Positions 1-8,503 of a DNA stretch of 64,000 nt are shown here, piece after piece. Both the position numbers and the translations under genes were made by a program. The stretch is from the NCBI RefSeq assembly GCF_006715165.1, contig NZ_VFMS01000001.1:4402001-4466000 (forward strand), read 5' to 3'. This DNA is from Arthrobacter sp. SLBN-122 (GTDB taxonomy: Bacteria; Actinomycetota; Actinomycetes; Actinomycetales; Micrococcaceae). Under the pieces are notes generated by a model, which made no database searches, was not told where the DNA came from, and saw nothing but the letters and a program-made list of their open reading frames with translations. Every line of letters starts with the position of its first letter. Position 1 is the first letter of the stretch.

Positions 1-309
1 CACGGCGATGTCCTTCTTCACTTCCCCTGATAGCGCCTCGGCTGCCATGTTGCGCCCTGTATCGGTGACCAGCAGGACAGTCTGCCGGCGGACGGCGACG
101 TACCGCCTGATCAGGGGTGAGCCGTGGCGCGCAGAAGCCTTCCAGTCGATATCGCGGACTTCATCTCCGGGGACGTAGGCGCGCAGGTCATCGAAGTCCA
201 GGCTGCGGCCCCTGAAGACGGAACCGTATTCGCCGTCGAGCATGCCGCGGGCTTTGCGGTGCGCGAAGATGGCCATCTTCGACTTCACCCGCTGGAGGAG
301 ACCGGCCAT
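1..309 (-). CDS. DUF58 domain protein (N-terminal part, runs off the window)
   Basis: The first 103 residues are visible; the rest lies beyond the left edge. The segment contains the family signature DDLRAYVPGDEVRDIDW followed by K-x-SAR. DUF58 proteins have a von Willebrand A-like fold and are usually encoded directly after a MoxR AAA+ ATPase, as here, with only 6 bases between the MoxR stop and this ATG. The pair is known to act in chaperone-like or metal-insertion-like remodelling, often for envelope or stress functions; the substrate of this pair cannot be told from the sequence. Family assignment is firm, cellular role is not. Confidence 0.85.
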   Translation of the reverse strand, partial: MAGLLQRVKSKMAIFAHRKARGMLDGEYGSVFRGRSLDFDDLRAYVPGDEVRDIDWKASARHGSPLIRRYVAVRRQTVLLVTDTGRNMAAEALSGEVKKDIAV

Positions 310-315
310 GGGGCG

Positions 316-1323
316 TCAGGGGGTCTGGACGGCGGCGACGACGGCGTCAATCACCGATTCCACCGGCACCTGCTCGGCCACCGCGTCAAAGTTCAGGATC
401 AGCCGGTGCCGCAGCACCCGGTGGGCCAGCACCTTGACGTCCTCCGGGATGACGTGGTCGCGGCCGTTCAGCAGTGCCACGGCGCGGGCTGCCTGGCTGA
501 AGGCGATGCTGGCACGGGGGCTGGCGCCAAACTCGATGAACCCGGCAAGCCTGGCATCAATGTAACGGGAGGCGTTCCGTGTCACATACACCAAACCCAC
601 GATGTAGTTGATCACCGCCGGATCGATGTAGATGCGCCTGGCCAGGTCCTGGATCTCCCGGATGGCATCAAGGGAAGCGGCCGCCGGCGGCTTCTGTTCG
701 GGGGTGAAGACGCCGGCGTCGATCCGGGCGATGATCCGGGCTTCTTCCGCGGGACTGGGGTAGTCCAGGACGTCCTTGAGCATGAAGCGGTCCATTTGCG
801 CCTCCGGCAGCTGGTACGTGCCCTCCTGCTCGATGGGGTTCTGCGTGGCCAGGACCAGGAACGGCGACGGGAGGCGGTAGTCCTGGCCGCCGATGGACGT
901 CTGGCGTTCCTGCATCGCCTCCAGCATGGCGCTCTGGGTTTTGGCGCTGGAGCGGTTAATTTCATCGAGCAGCACAATGTTGGCGTGGACCGGGCCCAGC
1001 TGCGTGTGGAAAGTTCCCTTGGCGGCGTCGTAGATCTGGGTTCCCACGATGTCGCTGGGCAGCAGGTCGGGCGTGCACTGGATCCGGCGGAATTCGGCGC
1101 TGACGGCGTCAGCCAGCGTTTGAGCCGCGGTGGTTTTGGCCAGTCCCGGGACGCTCTCGAGCAGGATGTGGCCGCCGGTCAGCAGGCCCACCAGCAACGA
1201 TTCCCGCAGCCGGGACTGCCCCACCACCTTGGCCTCGAAAGTGCGTGAAATGTTGGCGGCCACCTGCTGCGCCCTGGCCAGCTCCGCAGGCTGGATTCTT
1301 GCGGGCACGCTGGTCGAAAGCAC
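316..1323 (-). CDS. MoxR family AAA+ ATPase
   Basis: A 335-residue single-domain AAA+ ATPase. The Walker A region ESVPGLAKTT lies at about residues 56-65 and Walker B IVLLDEIN at about 116-123, followed by the sensor-like segment LVLATQNPIEQEGTY that is typical of MoxR. The C-terminal part carries the lid domain with SPRASIAF and the usual VLRHRL motif near the end. Length matches the family (300-350 residues). It precedes the DUF58 gene on the same strand and they almost certainly form an operon. A short divergent gene begins 139 bases upstream. Function beyond ATP-driven remodelling is not known. Confidence 0.93.
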   Translation of the reverse strand: MLSTSVPARIQPAELARAQQVAANISRTFEAKVVGQSRLRESLLVGLLTGGHILLESVPGLAKTTAAQTLADAVSAEFRRIQCTPDLLPSDIVGTQIYDAAKGTFHTQLGPVHANIVLLDEINRSSAKTQSAMLEAMQERQTSIGGQDYRLPSPFLVLATQNPIEQEGTYQLPEAQMDRFMLKDVLDYPSPAEEARIIARIDAGVFTPEQKPPAAASLDAIREIQDLARRIYIDPAVINYIVGLVYVTRNASRYIDARLAGFIEFGASPRASIAFSQAARAVALLNGRDHVIPEDVKVLAHRVLRHRLILNFDAVAEQVPVESVIDAVVAAVQTP

Positions 1324-1462
1324 TGGTTCTCCCCCTGAAGACGGTGACGGGCGTGCGGTCCGGAAGGCCGTGTCCCGTCCGCCATCCTATCCAAGCCCGG
1401 GAGCCCGAACCCGGCAATGGGCACCCCTCCCCATGCAGGCCCCGCGGGTCTATCCTTTTGCC

Positions 1463-1660
1463 ATGATCGAGCTTCCAGCCAGTTACAAGGAATATCTCGC
1501 CGGCAAGAGCCAGATGTTCGTCGACACCGTTAGGCCGGTCCTGATGCAGTCGGCGGCGGAAAAGCTGCACGGCGTGCGGGTGGTCAACAATCCCACCGGC
1601 CACCAGGCCCATCTCGACGACACCCTGCCGTTCGGCGTGGTGTTTGAGGATATCGACTAA
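1463..1660 (+). CDS. Small uncharacterised protein (65 aa)
   Basis: A 65-residue product with no motif I recognise, no membrane segment and no signal peptide. It starts with MIELPASYKEYLAGKSQ and ends in an acidic FEDID. The ATG at 1463 is favoured over longer in-frame upstream options because those would run antisense through the start of moxR. It is divergent from moxR, and its stop codon overlaps the stop of the convergent sugar permease gene by a few bases, an arrangement consistent with a real, compact gene. The amino acid composition looks like a folded protein. Function unknown. Confidence 0.6.
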   Translation: MIELPASYKEYLAGKSQMFVDTVRPVLMQSAAEKLHGVRVVNNPTGHQAHLDDTLPFGVVFEDID

Positions 1661-2541
1661 CCCCTGACTGCACCCGCAAGGGCCAGCGAATTTCCGGCAC
1701 CCCGCGCCACGATGACGTAAAGAGCCAGGACCGGGATCGAATAGAGAATTGAGAATGCGGCCAGCTGGCCGTAGGCAACTGCTCCATGCTGGCCGAAGAA
1801 GCTGAAGATCGATACCGCTGCGGGCTGCCTTGCCTCGGACAGCAGGAGTACGAACGGAACGAAGAAGTTCCCCCACGCCTGGATGAACACGAAGATGAAC
1901 ACCACGGCAAGGCCCGGGCGCATCAGCGGCAGCACGATCGAACGCAGTGCGGCCAGCCGGGAGGCGCCGTCCACCCACGCCGCCTCCTCCAGCGCCAGCG
2001 GCACGGCGTCCATGAAGTTCCTGGTCATCCAGATGGCCATCGGCAGGCTGGTGGCCGCCAGGAAAAGCACCGTTGCGGGCAGCGAATCCAGCAGCCGGAG
2101 CTGCACGAAAAGCCCGTACACCGGCACCATGATGGCCGTGGCGGGAAGGCACGTGCCAAAGAGGATGCCGTACATGAACGGGGTGTTGAAGCGGGACCGG
2201 TAGCGGGACAGGGGGTAGGCCGCGAGCACGGCCGCCGCCAGGGTGACCACCCCTGTCCCCGCGGACAGCAACAGGCTGTTCCACAGCGGACGAAACAGCA
2301 GTTCAGGGGTGAGCACGGCGGCGAAGTTGTCCAGGCCGGGCCGCTGCGGAACCTTGGTGCCGTGCCCGGCGGCCGGATCCACCGAACCCAGCACCAGCCA
2401 CAACAGCGGCAGCAGGAAGCAGGCACCAATCAGCAGCAGGGCCCCGTCTGCCCACGCATTGCCCCGCGTGTGGCGCGGAGCGGGCCGGCGGCGGGGCTGC
2501 TGGCCGGGGCGTTGCCGTGCCGCCTGTTGCGGAACCGTCAC
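1657..2541 (-). CDS. Sugar ABC transporter permease (MalG/CUT1 type)
   Basis: A 294-residue inner-membrane permease with about six membrane segments, starting near residue 33. The cytoplasmic EAA loop that contacts the ATPase is present as EEAAWVDGASRLAALRSIVL, which assigns it to the CUT1 carbohydrate uptake family. The GTG start at 2541 overlaps the stop of the upstream permease gene as GTGA, a classical translational-coupling junction; a longer open frame upstream lies antisense-like inside that gene and was not used. It is the last gene of the ROK-binding protein-permease-permease operon. No ATPase gene is present, so a shared MsiK-like ATPase probably energises it. Confidence 0.93.
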   Translation of the reverse strand: MTVPQQAARQRPGQQPRRRPAPRHTRGNAWADGALLLIGACFLLPLLWLVLGSVDPAAGHGTKVPQRPGLDNFAAVLTPELLFRPLWNSLLLSAGTGVVTLAAAVLAAYPLSRYRSRFNTPFMYGILFGTCLPATAIMVPVYGLFVQLRLLDSLPATVLFLAATSLPMAIWMTRNFMDAVPLALEEAAWVDGASRLAALRSIVLPLMRPGLAVVFIFVFIQAWGNFFVPFVLLLSEARQPAAVSIFSFFGQHGAVAYGQLAAFSILYSIPVLALYVIVARGAGNSLALAGAVRG

Positions 2542-3419
2542 GGCTTCCGCTCCCTGAGAAGGCGGAGATAGGCCGCCCCGAACACGGCGCCAATCAGGAT
2601 GAGGACCGACGCCACGGCGGTGCCATAGCCGATGTCGCCGAACTTGAAGGCTTCCTGGTAGGCCAGGACGGGCAGGGTGGTGCTGCCATTGGCCGGTCCG
2701 CCCGCGGTCATGACCCAAATCAGGGTGAAGACCGCCAGGGTCTGCAGCGTGACCAGCATCAGGTTGGTGGCGATGCTGCCCCGGATCACTGGCAGCGTAA
2801 TGAAGGCCAGCCGCTGCCAGGGCCCGGCACCGTCCATGTGCGCGGCCTCGGTCAGCTCCGCCGGGACTCCGTTGAGCGCGGCCCGGTACACCAGCATGGA
2901 AAAAGCCGTTCCGCGCCAAATGTTGGCCAGGATCACGGCGGCCATGGGCACCGTATAAAGCCAGTCCGTTTCCGAGGCCCCGAAATTGCCCAGCAGTTGG
3001 TTGAGCGTGCCGTCACGGCTGAAGAATGCATAGGCGGCGAACGCGGCCACGATTTCCGGCAGCACCCAGGCGGCCACGACGGCGGTGCCAACAGTTGCCG
3101 AGACAACGGGACGTGCGCGGCGCATGAGGACGGCAAGGGCCAGTCCCAGCACGTTCTGGCCCACGATGGCCGAGCCCGCGACGAACAGGACCGTCAGCGC
3201 CAGTGAGAGCGGGAAGACAGGGTCCTGCAGGAGCCGCTGGTAGTTCTCCAATCCCACCCACTCGGGGTTCCTGGCGGAGCGGCCGGTGAGCCCGGCGTCG
3301 GTCAGCGAGGAATGGAACGCCCACAGCACAGGGCCGGCAAGGAACACCAGCAGCAGCAGGACGGCAGGCAGGACGGGGAGGTAGCGGAGCAACTGCCGGG
3401 TCCGGTGGTTGGCCGCCAC
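2538..3419 (-). CDS. Sugar ABC transporter permease (MalF/CUT1 type)
   Basis: A 293-residue membrane protein with a first hydrophobic segment at about residues 13-35 and roughly six in total. The EAA loop reads LTEAAHMDGAGPWQRLAFIT, diagnostic of a carbohydrate ABC permease. It follows the solute-binding protein by two bases and overlaps the next permease by four, so all three are co-transcribed. It should form a heterodimer with the downstream MalG-type subunit. The sugar imported cannot be deduced from the sequence; the ROK regulator at the head of the operon points to a saccharide. Confidence 0.93.
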   Translation of the reverse strand: MAANHRTRQLLRYLPVLPAVLLLLVFLAGPVLWAFHSSLTDAGLTGRSARNPEWVGLENYQRLLQDPVFPLSLALTVLFVAGSAIVGQNVLGLALAVLMRRARPVVSATVGTAVVAAWVLPEIVAAFAAYAFFSRDGTLNQLLGNFGASETDWLYTVPMAAVILANIWRGTAFSMLVYRAALNGVPAELTEAAHMDGAGPWQRLAFITLPVIRGSIATNLMLVTLQTLAVFTLIWVMTAGGPANGSTTLPVLAYQEAFKFGDIGYGTAVASVLILIGAVFGAAYLRLLRERKP

Positions 3420-3421
3420 CG

Positions 3422-4774
3422 CTACTTCCGGATGGTTTTGTCGCCACCCACAATGCCGGCCACGGCTGTGTCATAGTCGGCCGCGGCCTGCTCGGGGGTC
3501 CTGCTGCCGGTGATCACAGCCTCGGTGGCTTCCTGGACTGCGGCGGAAATCCGTGGATAGTCGGAAGTGGCGGGCCGGTATTTGGTGACGCTGACCAAAC
3601 CGGATACGTCCTTCACAAACGGGTTGGCGGACTGGTAGGCCGGGTCAGCGGCCACGTCGGACCGGACGGCGATCTGTGAGCTGGCCACCGTGAACGCCAG
3701 CGAGTTCTTCGCGTTGAGCGCCGTGGTGAGGAAATTGAAGGCAAGATCGGGCTGCTTGGTTTCCGCACCCACGGCCAGGGTCCAGCCGCCGGACATGCTG
3801 ACTGCGCCGGGGGCGCCGCCGTTCTGCGTGGGGAACGGTGCCACGCCCATCTCCTGCTCGTACCCCGGCCAGGCATAGCTGCCGCCGTCCTGCCAGAACG
3901 ACGGCGCGTAGGAGCCTTCCACGGTTGCCCCCAGTTTTGCTTTCGGGAACCATTCGCCGAATACCTTTTTCCAGACGTTCGGGTCCAGCGCCTCGGCTGG
4001 CGCCACCGCGAGGTTCTCGCTGTAGAGCGTCTTGAGGAAAGTCAGGGAGTCCTTGAAGCCGGCGGAGCCGACAACCCACTTTTTCGAGTCAGGGTCATAG
4101 AGGCCGGCGCCGGTTCCGTACAGGAGTTCGTAAAACCCCTGCATGACAGTCCCTTCACCGGTGCCCTTGCCGGCATACATGTTGAAGGGGATCACGCCAG
4201 GGCTGGCGGCCTTGATCTTCCTGGCCGTGTCCAGGATGTCCTGCCAGCTGGACGGCCGCCATGGAAGCGCCACGCCTGCGGCCTCAAAAATTTTCATGTT
4301 GTACCAGATGGCCCTCGTGTCGGTGCCCAGCGGCACGGCGTACGTGCCGCCGTCGTCCGCTTTCCCCGCCTCCTTGGCGGCGTCGTCGAACTTGTCCCAC
4401 TCCCCCCATCCTGCCAGTCGGCTGTCCAGGTTCAGGAGGTAGCCGGCGTCCACGTCGGAGCGGACCTTGAAGGTGTCCTCGTAGAAGACATCCGGCGCCG
4501 TGGAGGGTGACCGCAGGGCGAGGGCCAGCTTTGTACCGTAGTCGTCGTCGTTGCCCTGGATGGGCTGCAGCTCCACGGTGACGCCCTGGTTCGCCGCTTC
4601 GAACTCCTTCTTCGCGTCCTGGAACATGGTGTCCAGGGCCGTGAACGAGTCCGTCTTCTGGTAAGCCACTTTGATGGTCTTGTTTCCCTCGGCCGGATTT
4701 CCGGGGGTGCAGGCCGCGAGCGTCAGTACTGCGGCGGCGAACAGGGAGACTGTTTTCGATGCCCGGCGAAGCAT
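3422..4774 (-). CDS. Extracellular solute-binding lipoprotein of the sugar ABC importer
   Basis: A 450-residue family 1 (CUT1) solute-binding protein. It begins with a lipoprotein signal: basic MLRRASK, a hydrophobic stretch and a lipobox ending LAAC with the acylated cysteine at residue 22. The mature part shows typical features of the family, such as YEDTFKVRSDVDAGYLLNLD and the late MSGGWTLAVG segment. It would be anchored to the outer face of the membrane, capture an oligosaccharide or sugar and deliver it to the two permeases encoded next. It lies seven bases after the ROK regulator gene. Confidence 0.92.
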   Translation of the reverse strand: MLRRASKTVSLFAAAVLTLAACTPGNPAEGNKTIKVAYQKTDSFTALDTMFQDAKKEFEAANQGVTVELQPIQGNDDDYGTKLALALRSPSTAPDVFYEDTFKVRSDVDAGYLLNLDSRLAGWGEWDKFDDAAKEAGKADDGGTYAVPLGTDTRAIWYNMKIFEAAGVALPWRPSSWQDILDTARKIKAASPGVIPFNMYAGKGTGEGTVMQGFYELLYGTGAGLYDPDSKKWVVGSAGFKDSLTFLKTLYSENLAVAPAEALDPNVWKKVFGEWFPKAKLGATVEGSYAPSFWQDGGSYAWPGYEQEMGVAPFPTQNGGAPGAVSMSGGWTLAVGAETKQPDLAFNFLTTALNAKNSLAFTVASSQIAVRSDVAADPAYQSANPFVKDVSGLVSVTKYRPATSDYPRISAAVQEATEAVITGSRTPEQAAADYDTAVAGIVGGDKTIRK

Positions 4775-4780
4775 GTCCGG

Positions 4781-6034
4781 TCAGCTTTCCAGCAGGAGCC
4801 GCTGGGCACGGGGCGCCAGGGTATGTTCAAGGACCAGGGACGCGGCGCCGATGGCTCCGACGTCCTCCCCCACGCCCGTGCCCACAACCTCGATGGGGTG
4901 AATCAGCCGGACGTCGCTGTTGGCATCCAGCAGTGGCGGAATCCGCTCCAGGTAACGCTCCGCCAGCCCGCTCCAGAAGGGGCCGCCGAAAACGACGCGT
5001 TCCACGTCCAGGGTGTTGGTGACAACGGAGACGGCCCGGGCCACCAGGACGGCGGACTTGTCCAGGATGGCCGCGGCACGTCCGTCCCCGCCGTCGGCCA
5101 GTGAGCACAACCGGGAGAAGCTTTGCTGGACTTCGGCACCGCTGTTTCCTGCGCGGGAGCCGTCCAGGATCCCCACTGCTTCCGCCTCCGCCACCAGGAC
5201 CTGCGGGATGCAGGAGGACTTCACGCAGCCGCGCAGGCCGCAGTCGCAGGGTGGCCCGTCCGGATCCACGATGATGTGGCCTATCTCCCCCGCGTTGCCG
5301 GACGTGCCGCGGACCACTTCGTCGTTCAGGACGATGCCGCAGCCGATGCCTGTGCCCATGTACATGAAGATGAAGCTGCCGGCGCCGCTTGGCCCGCCCG
5401 CCCACGTTTCCGCCACCGCGGCGCTGGTGACGTCCTTGTCAACGAGTACGGAGTAGCCGGTGGCCGCGGCCAGCGCTTCGCGCAGTTCCACCCTGTCCCA
5501 GCCAGGCAGCAGCGGCGGATCCACCACGGTGCCGTTGTCCAGGTCGATGGGCCCGGGGGCCGCCACGCCCAGGCCGGCGATACGGCTGCGGTCCACACCC
5601 GAATCCGCGACGAGCTGGTCGATTTCCGCGGCGATGGTGGTGATCACGGCGGACGGGTCATTTCCACCAGGGGTCTTGATCCGCGAGTGACGGACCACCG
5701 AGCCCACCAGGTCCAGCACCACGAACGTGGTCACTGCCGGGTCCAGGTGGACACCCAGGGCGTACATGCCGCCGGGATTCAGGCGGAGAATGGTGCGCGG
5801 CTTGCCCGGGCCGCTGCCCTCCTTGCCTGCCTCGACAATCAGGTTCTGGTCCAGCAACCGGCGCGAAATATTGGAAATGGTCTGCGGGGACAGGCCAACA
5901 ATCTGGGCCAGCTCCACCCGGCTCAGGCCGCCGGACGTCCGGCGGATCGCATCAAGGATGACGGTGAGGTTGAAATCCCCCATCCTGGGCAAGTTGGTTC
6001 CGCGTCTCGGAGAAGATTGGCGCATCTCAGACAC
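4781..6034 (-). CDS. ROK family transcriptional regulator (sugar operon)
   Basis: A 417-residue NagC/XylR-type protein: an N-terminal winged helix-turn-helix at about residues 20-80 (LSRVELAQIVGLSPQTISNI) and a ROK sugar-kinase-like domain from about residue 90. The GTG start at 6034 has AGGGG upstream. The zinc-binding motif is CDCGLRGCVKSSC, where the family usually has glutamate after GCx; here it is lysine, so inducer or metal binding may be altered. It is the first gene of the ABC importer operon and is probably an autoregulated, sugar-responsive repressor. The perfect palindrome GACACTGTGTC overlaps its start codon. Confidence 0.9.
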   Translation of the reverse strand: MSEMRQSSPRRGTNLPRMGDFNLTVILDAIRRTSGGLSRVELAQIVGLSPQTISNISRRLLDQNLIVEAGKEGSGPGKPRTILRLNPGGMYALGVHLDPAVTTFVVLDLVGSVVRHSRIKTPGGNDPSAVITTIAAEIDQLVADSGVDRSRIAGLGVAAPGPIDLDNGTVVDPPLLPGWDRVELREALAAATGYSVLVDKDVTSAAVAETWAGGPSGAGSFIFMYMGTGIGCGIVLNDEVVRGTSGNAGEIGHIIVDPDGPPCDCGLRGCVKSSCIPQVLVAEAEAVGILDGSRAGNSGAEVQQSFSRLCSLADGGDGRAAAILDKSAVLVARAVSVVTNTLDVERVVFGGPFWSGLAERYLERIPPLLDANSDVRLIHPIEVVGTGVGEDVGAIGAASLVLEHTLAPRAQRLLLES

Positions 6035-6187
6035 TGTGTCCCCTAAACGTCTTCGGCTACCTCGTGATGGTGATGCTTTGAATCGTACGTTACCGGCGCG
6101 TCGCCGCCCATATGCTGGTCAGCGGCGCGGCGGAGCATTGTCTTCCCGCCAGGGCGCAGTCCCTGGTGGCCGGGCGGCCCGTTCCGG

Positions 6188-7378
6188 TCAGCGGGTGCTG
6201 CGGGTGCTGCGGGTGACGGTGAATTTGGCGTTCCTGCCCTCCACCACTGTGGGTCCCACATGCCGTTCCAGGGCGGACAGATAGGCCAGGTGCCGGTTGT
6301 ACACCGTCCACAGCTCACCCCCGGAAGCCAGCACCCGCCCCGCCGCTTCGATCATCTTGAGGCCGGCGCCGGCGTGGACGCCTGCACCAACATGGAAGGG
6401 CGGGTTGAGCAGCACCGCGTCCACGGAGCCATCAGGGAAGGTGCCCAGCGCATCATCCTGCAGGACACTGATCCGGTCGGCCAGGCCGTTGGCGCGGGCG
6501 GTGGCAAGGGCGGACAGCACCGCGGCCGCCGACTGGTCCGTCGCCGTCACGGCCGCTGCCGGGAACTGCCGTGCGTACATCGCGGCGAGGATTCCGGTGC
6601 CGCAGCCCAGGTCGACGGCGTGCCGCGCCGGTTTCATCGCCGGCAGGAACGTCAGCAGGAAACGGGTGCCGATATCCAGCCTGGGGCCGGCAAAGACAGC
6701 GCCGTGCGCGGCCACGTCCAGGTCCAGCTCCGCGAGGTGCTCCACTACCGGGAAACGTGGCGCCGTGGTTGGGGGTTTGGGGCCGGTGGCGAGGAGGATC
6801 CGCGATTTTTGCCGTGCGAGCTGCGGCTGCACGGACAGGAAGTACCGTTCAAGGACCGCGTTCATGCCCAGGGACATATGTTTCACCCGGCCTCCTGCCA
6901 GCAGCCGGACATCCGGCGCGGCATGCAGGGCCACGGCGGCAGCAATTTCCTCCAGTTCCGCCAGGGTCTTGGGAAGCTGCAGCAGGATGGTGTCTGCTCC
7001 CGCCAGCAGCTCCTCCCCCAGGGGCAGCTGGACGAATGATGTGCCGGCGCCCAGTTCTTCCGCGTTGAGCTGCAGCGCCCTTTCCCCTGTGATCAGGTCC
7101 TGATGCACCCGCAGCGACGCCGGGGCAAGCACCGCCGAAGCGCCGAGCGTCAGGGCCCCGTAGCGGTCACCGATGACCGCCACGGTACTGCCCGCCCGCC
7201 CAAGCTGCACGGCAGTCTCCAGCAACAGCCGGTCGGTGGCGTCCCAGGCCTGCAGATTCGGGGCCTCGACATCGGGCCGGCGGCGCAGGACCTGGAAAAT
7301 GTCCGCCAACGTATCTGCTGCCACCGGTGTCCTGCCGCCTTCTGTTGCCCTTGCCCGCCCCGGGTCCCGGAGCGTCAC
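6188..7378 (-). CDS. Class I SAM-dependent methyltransferase, RlmG/RsmC-like
   Basis: A protein of about 396 residues with two Rossmann-like halves, as in RsmC and RlmG. The C-terminal half holds the SAM-binding motif VDLGCGTGILAA and the N6/N2-methyltransferase catalytic motif NPPFH. RlmG and RsmC methylate guanine N2 in 23S and 16S rRNA, so rRNA modification is the likely role; the exact base is not determinable. I chose the GTG at 7378 because it gives a GTGA overlap with the preceding monooxygenase stop; a GTG two codons upstream (7384) is also possible. The last residues (TRSTRSTR) come from a 9-bp tandem repeat and are probably unstructured. Confidence 0.82.
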   Translation of the reverse strand: MTLRDPGRARATEGGRTPVAADTLADIFQVLRRRPDVEAPNLQAWDATDRLLLETAVQLGRAGSTVAVIGDRYGALTLGASAVLAPASLRVHQDLITGERALQLNAEELGAGTSFVQLPLGEELLAGADTILLQLPKTLAELEEIAAAVALHAAPDVRLLAGGRVKHMSLGMNAVLERYFLSVQPQLARQKSRILLATGPKPPTTAPRFPVVEHLAELDLDVAAHGAVFAGPRLDIGTRFLLTFLPAMKPARHAVDLGCGTGILAAMYARQFPAAAVTATDQSAAAVLSALATARANGLADRISVLQDDALGTFPDGSVDAVLLNPPFHVGAGVHAGAGLKMIEAAGRVLASGGELWTVYNRHLAYLSALERHVGPTVVEGRNAKFTVTRSTRSTR

Positions 7379-8457
7379 CCCCACGTTACCGTTTCCGCCG
7401 CCGTCGCCATTCCAGGCAGTTTCAGGATGGCCGCCACCGCTGCCCGGCCTGCACGGTTGGCACCAATAGTGGACGACGACGGCCCATAACCCACGAGGTG
7501 GACGCGCGGATCGGCAGCCACCTGGGTTCCGTCCATGGCTATTCCGCCTCCCGGCCCCCGCAGGTGCAGCGGGGCGAGGTGTTCCAGTTCCGCCCTGAAG
7601 CCAGTGGCCCAGAGGATCACGTCCGCCTTGAGCAGGCTGCCGTCCGCGCGGCGGACCCCGTCCGGTTCGATGGCCGTGAACATGGGCTGCCGGTCAAGGG
7701 CACCCCGTTCCCTGGCCGCGCGCAGGACAGGTGTCCAGATGAGGCCCGTCACTGAGACGACGCTTTGCGGTGGAAGTCCCTTGCGGACGCGGTCCTCCAC
7801 GAGCGCGACGGCATCGTGGCCGGCTCTGGCATCGAATGGAGCGTCGCGCCACACCGGTTCCCTGCGGGTGAACCAGCTGGTGGTGGTGAGCCGGGAAATC
7901 TCCTCCAGCAGGCCGACGGCGGAAATGCCACCGCCCACCACGATCACGTGCTTGCCGCGGAACTCTTCCGCCGAGACGTAGTCGGCAACGTGGAGCTGCC
8001 TGCCCCGGAAGGAGGACTGGCCCGGGTAGATGGGCCAGAACGGGCGGGTCCACGTACCTGTGGCGTTGATGACTGCCCTGGCGCTCCAGTCCCCGTCGGT
8101 GGTTTCAACGCGCAAGCGCCCGGCCGGGTTGTCATCTTCACGCCTGACAGCCCGCACCTTCACGGGCCGGTGAACGGACAACCCCAGCTCAGCCTCGTAG
8201 CCGCCAAAGTAGCGGGTGAGGAACTCCGAGCTCGGTTCCGCCGGGTCAACCTCAGGCTTGGCGATGCCCGGCAAATCGCTGATCCCGTTGACCGTGGACA
8301 TGCGCAGGCTCCGCCAGCGGTGCCGCCACGCCCCGCCCGGACCTTCCTCGGCGTCGAGCACGGCAAAGCCAAGGCCCCGGCGCTGGAGGTGGTACGCGGC
8401 GGACAGGCCCGCCTGGCCTGCCCCGATGACAACCACGTCGGTTGGGTGAGGAATCAC
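7375..8457 (-). CDS. FAD-dependent flavin monooxygenase-like oxidoreductase
   Basis: A 360-residue flavoprotein. The FAD dinucleotide motif GAGQAG is at residues 12-17, a second NADPH motif VIVVGGGISAVG lies near the middle, and the ATG motif appears as LWATGFRAEL. This order fits the group B flavin monooxygenase/YpdA-CzcO-like family, which oxidises small organic substrates or disulfides using NADPH. The start is GTG at 8457. It is divergent from the cyclopropane fatty acid synthase gene (46 bases apart) and overlaps the downstream methyltransferase gene. Substrate unknown. Confidence 0.88.
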   Translation of the reverse strand: MIPHPTDVVVIGAGQAGLSAAYHLQRRGLGFAVLDAEEGPGGAWRHRWRSLRMSTVNGISDLPGIAKPEVDPAEPSSEFLTRYFGGYEAELGLSVHRPVKVRAVRREDDNPAGRLRVETTDGDWSARAVINATGTWTRPFWPIYPGQSSFRGRQLHVADYVSAEEFRGKHVIVVGGGISAVGLLEEISRLTTTSWFTRREPVWRDAPFDARAGHDAVALVEDRVRKGLPPQSVVSVTGLIWTPVLRAARERGALDRQPMFTAIEPDGVRRADGSLLKADVILWATGFRAELEHLAPLHLRGPGGGIAMDGTQVAADPRVHLVGYGPSSSTIGANRAGRAAVAAILKLPGMATAAETVTWG

Positions 8458-8503
8458 CTGCCCATGATAGTCGCGGAGGGCGGCGCGGCCTTAGGGTGGG
8501 CGC

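Noticed and set aside
6146..6169. Hairpin as a terminator after the RlmG-like gene
   Set aside because: The stem has a mismatch and no U tract follows; too weak to call.
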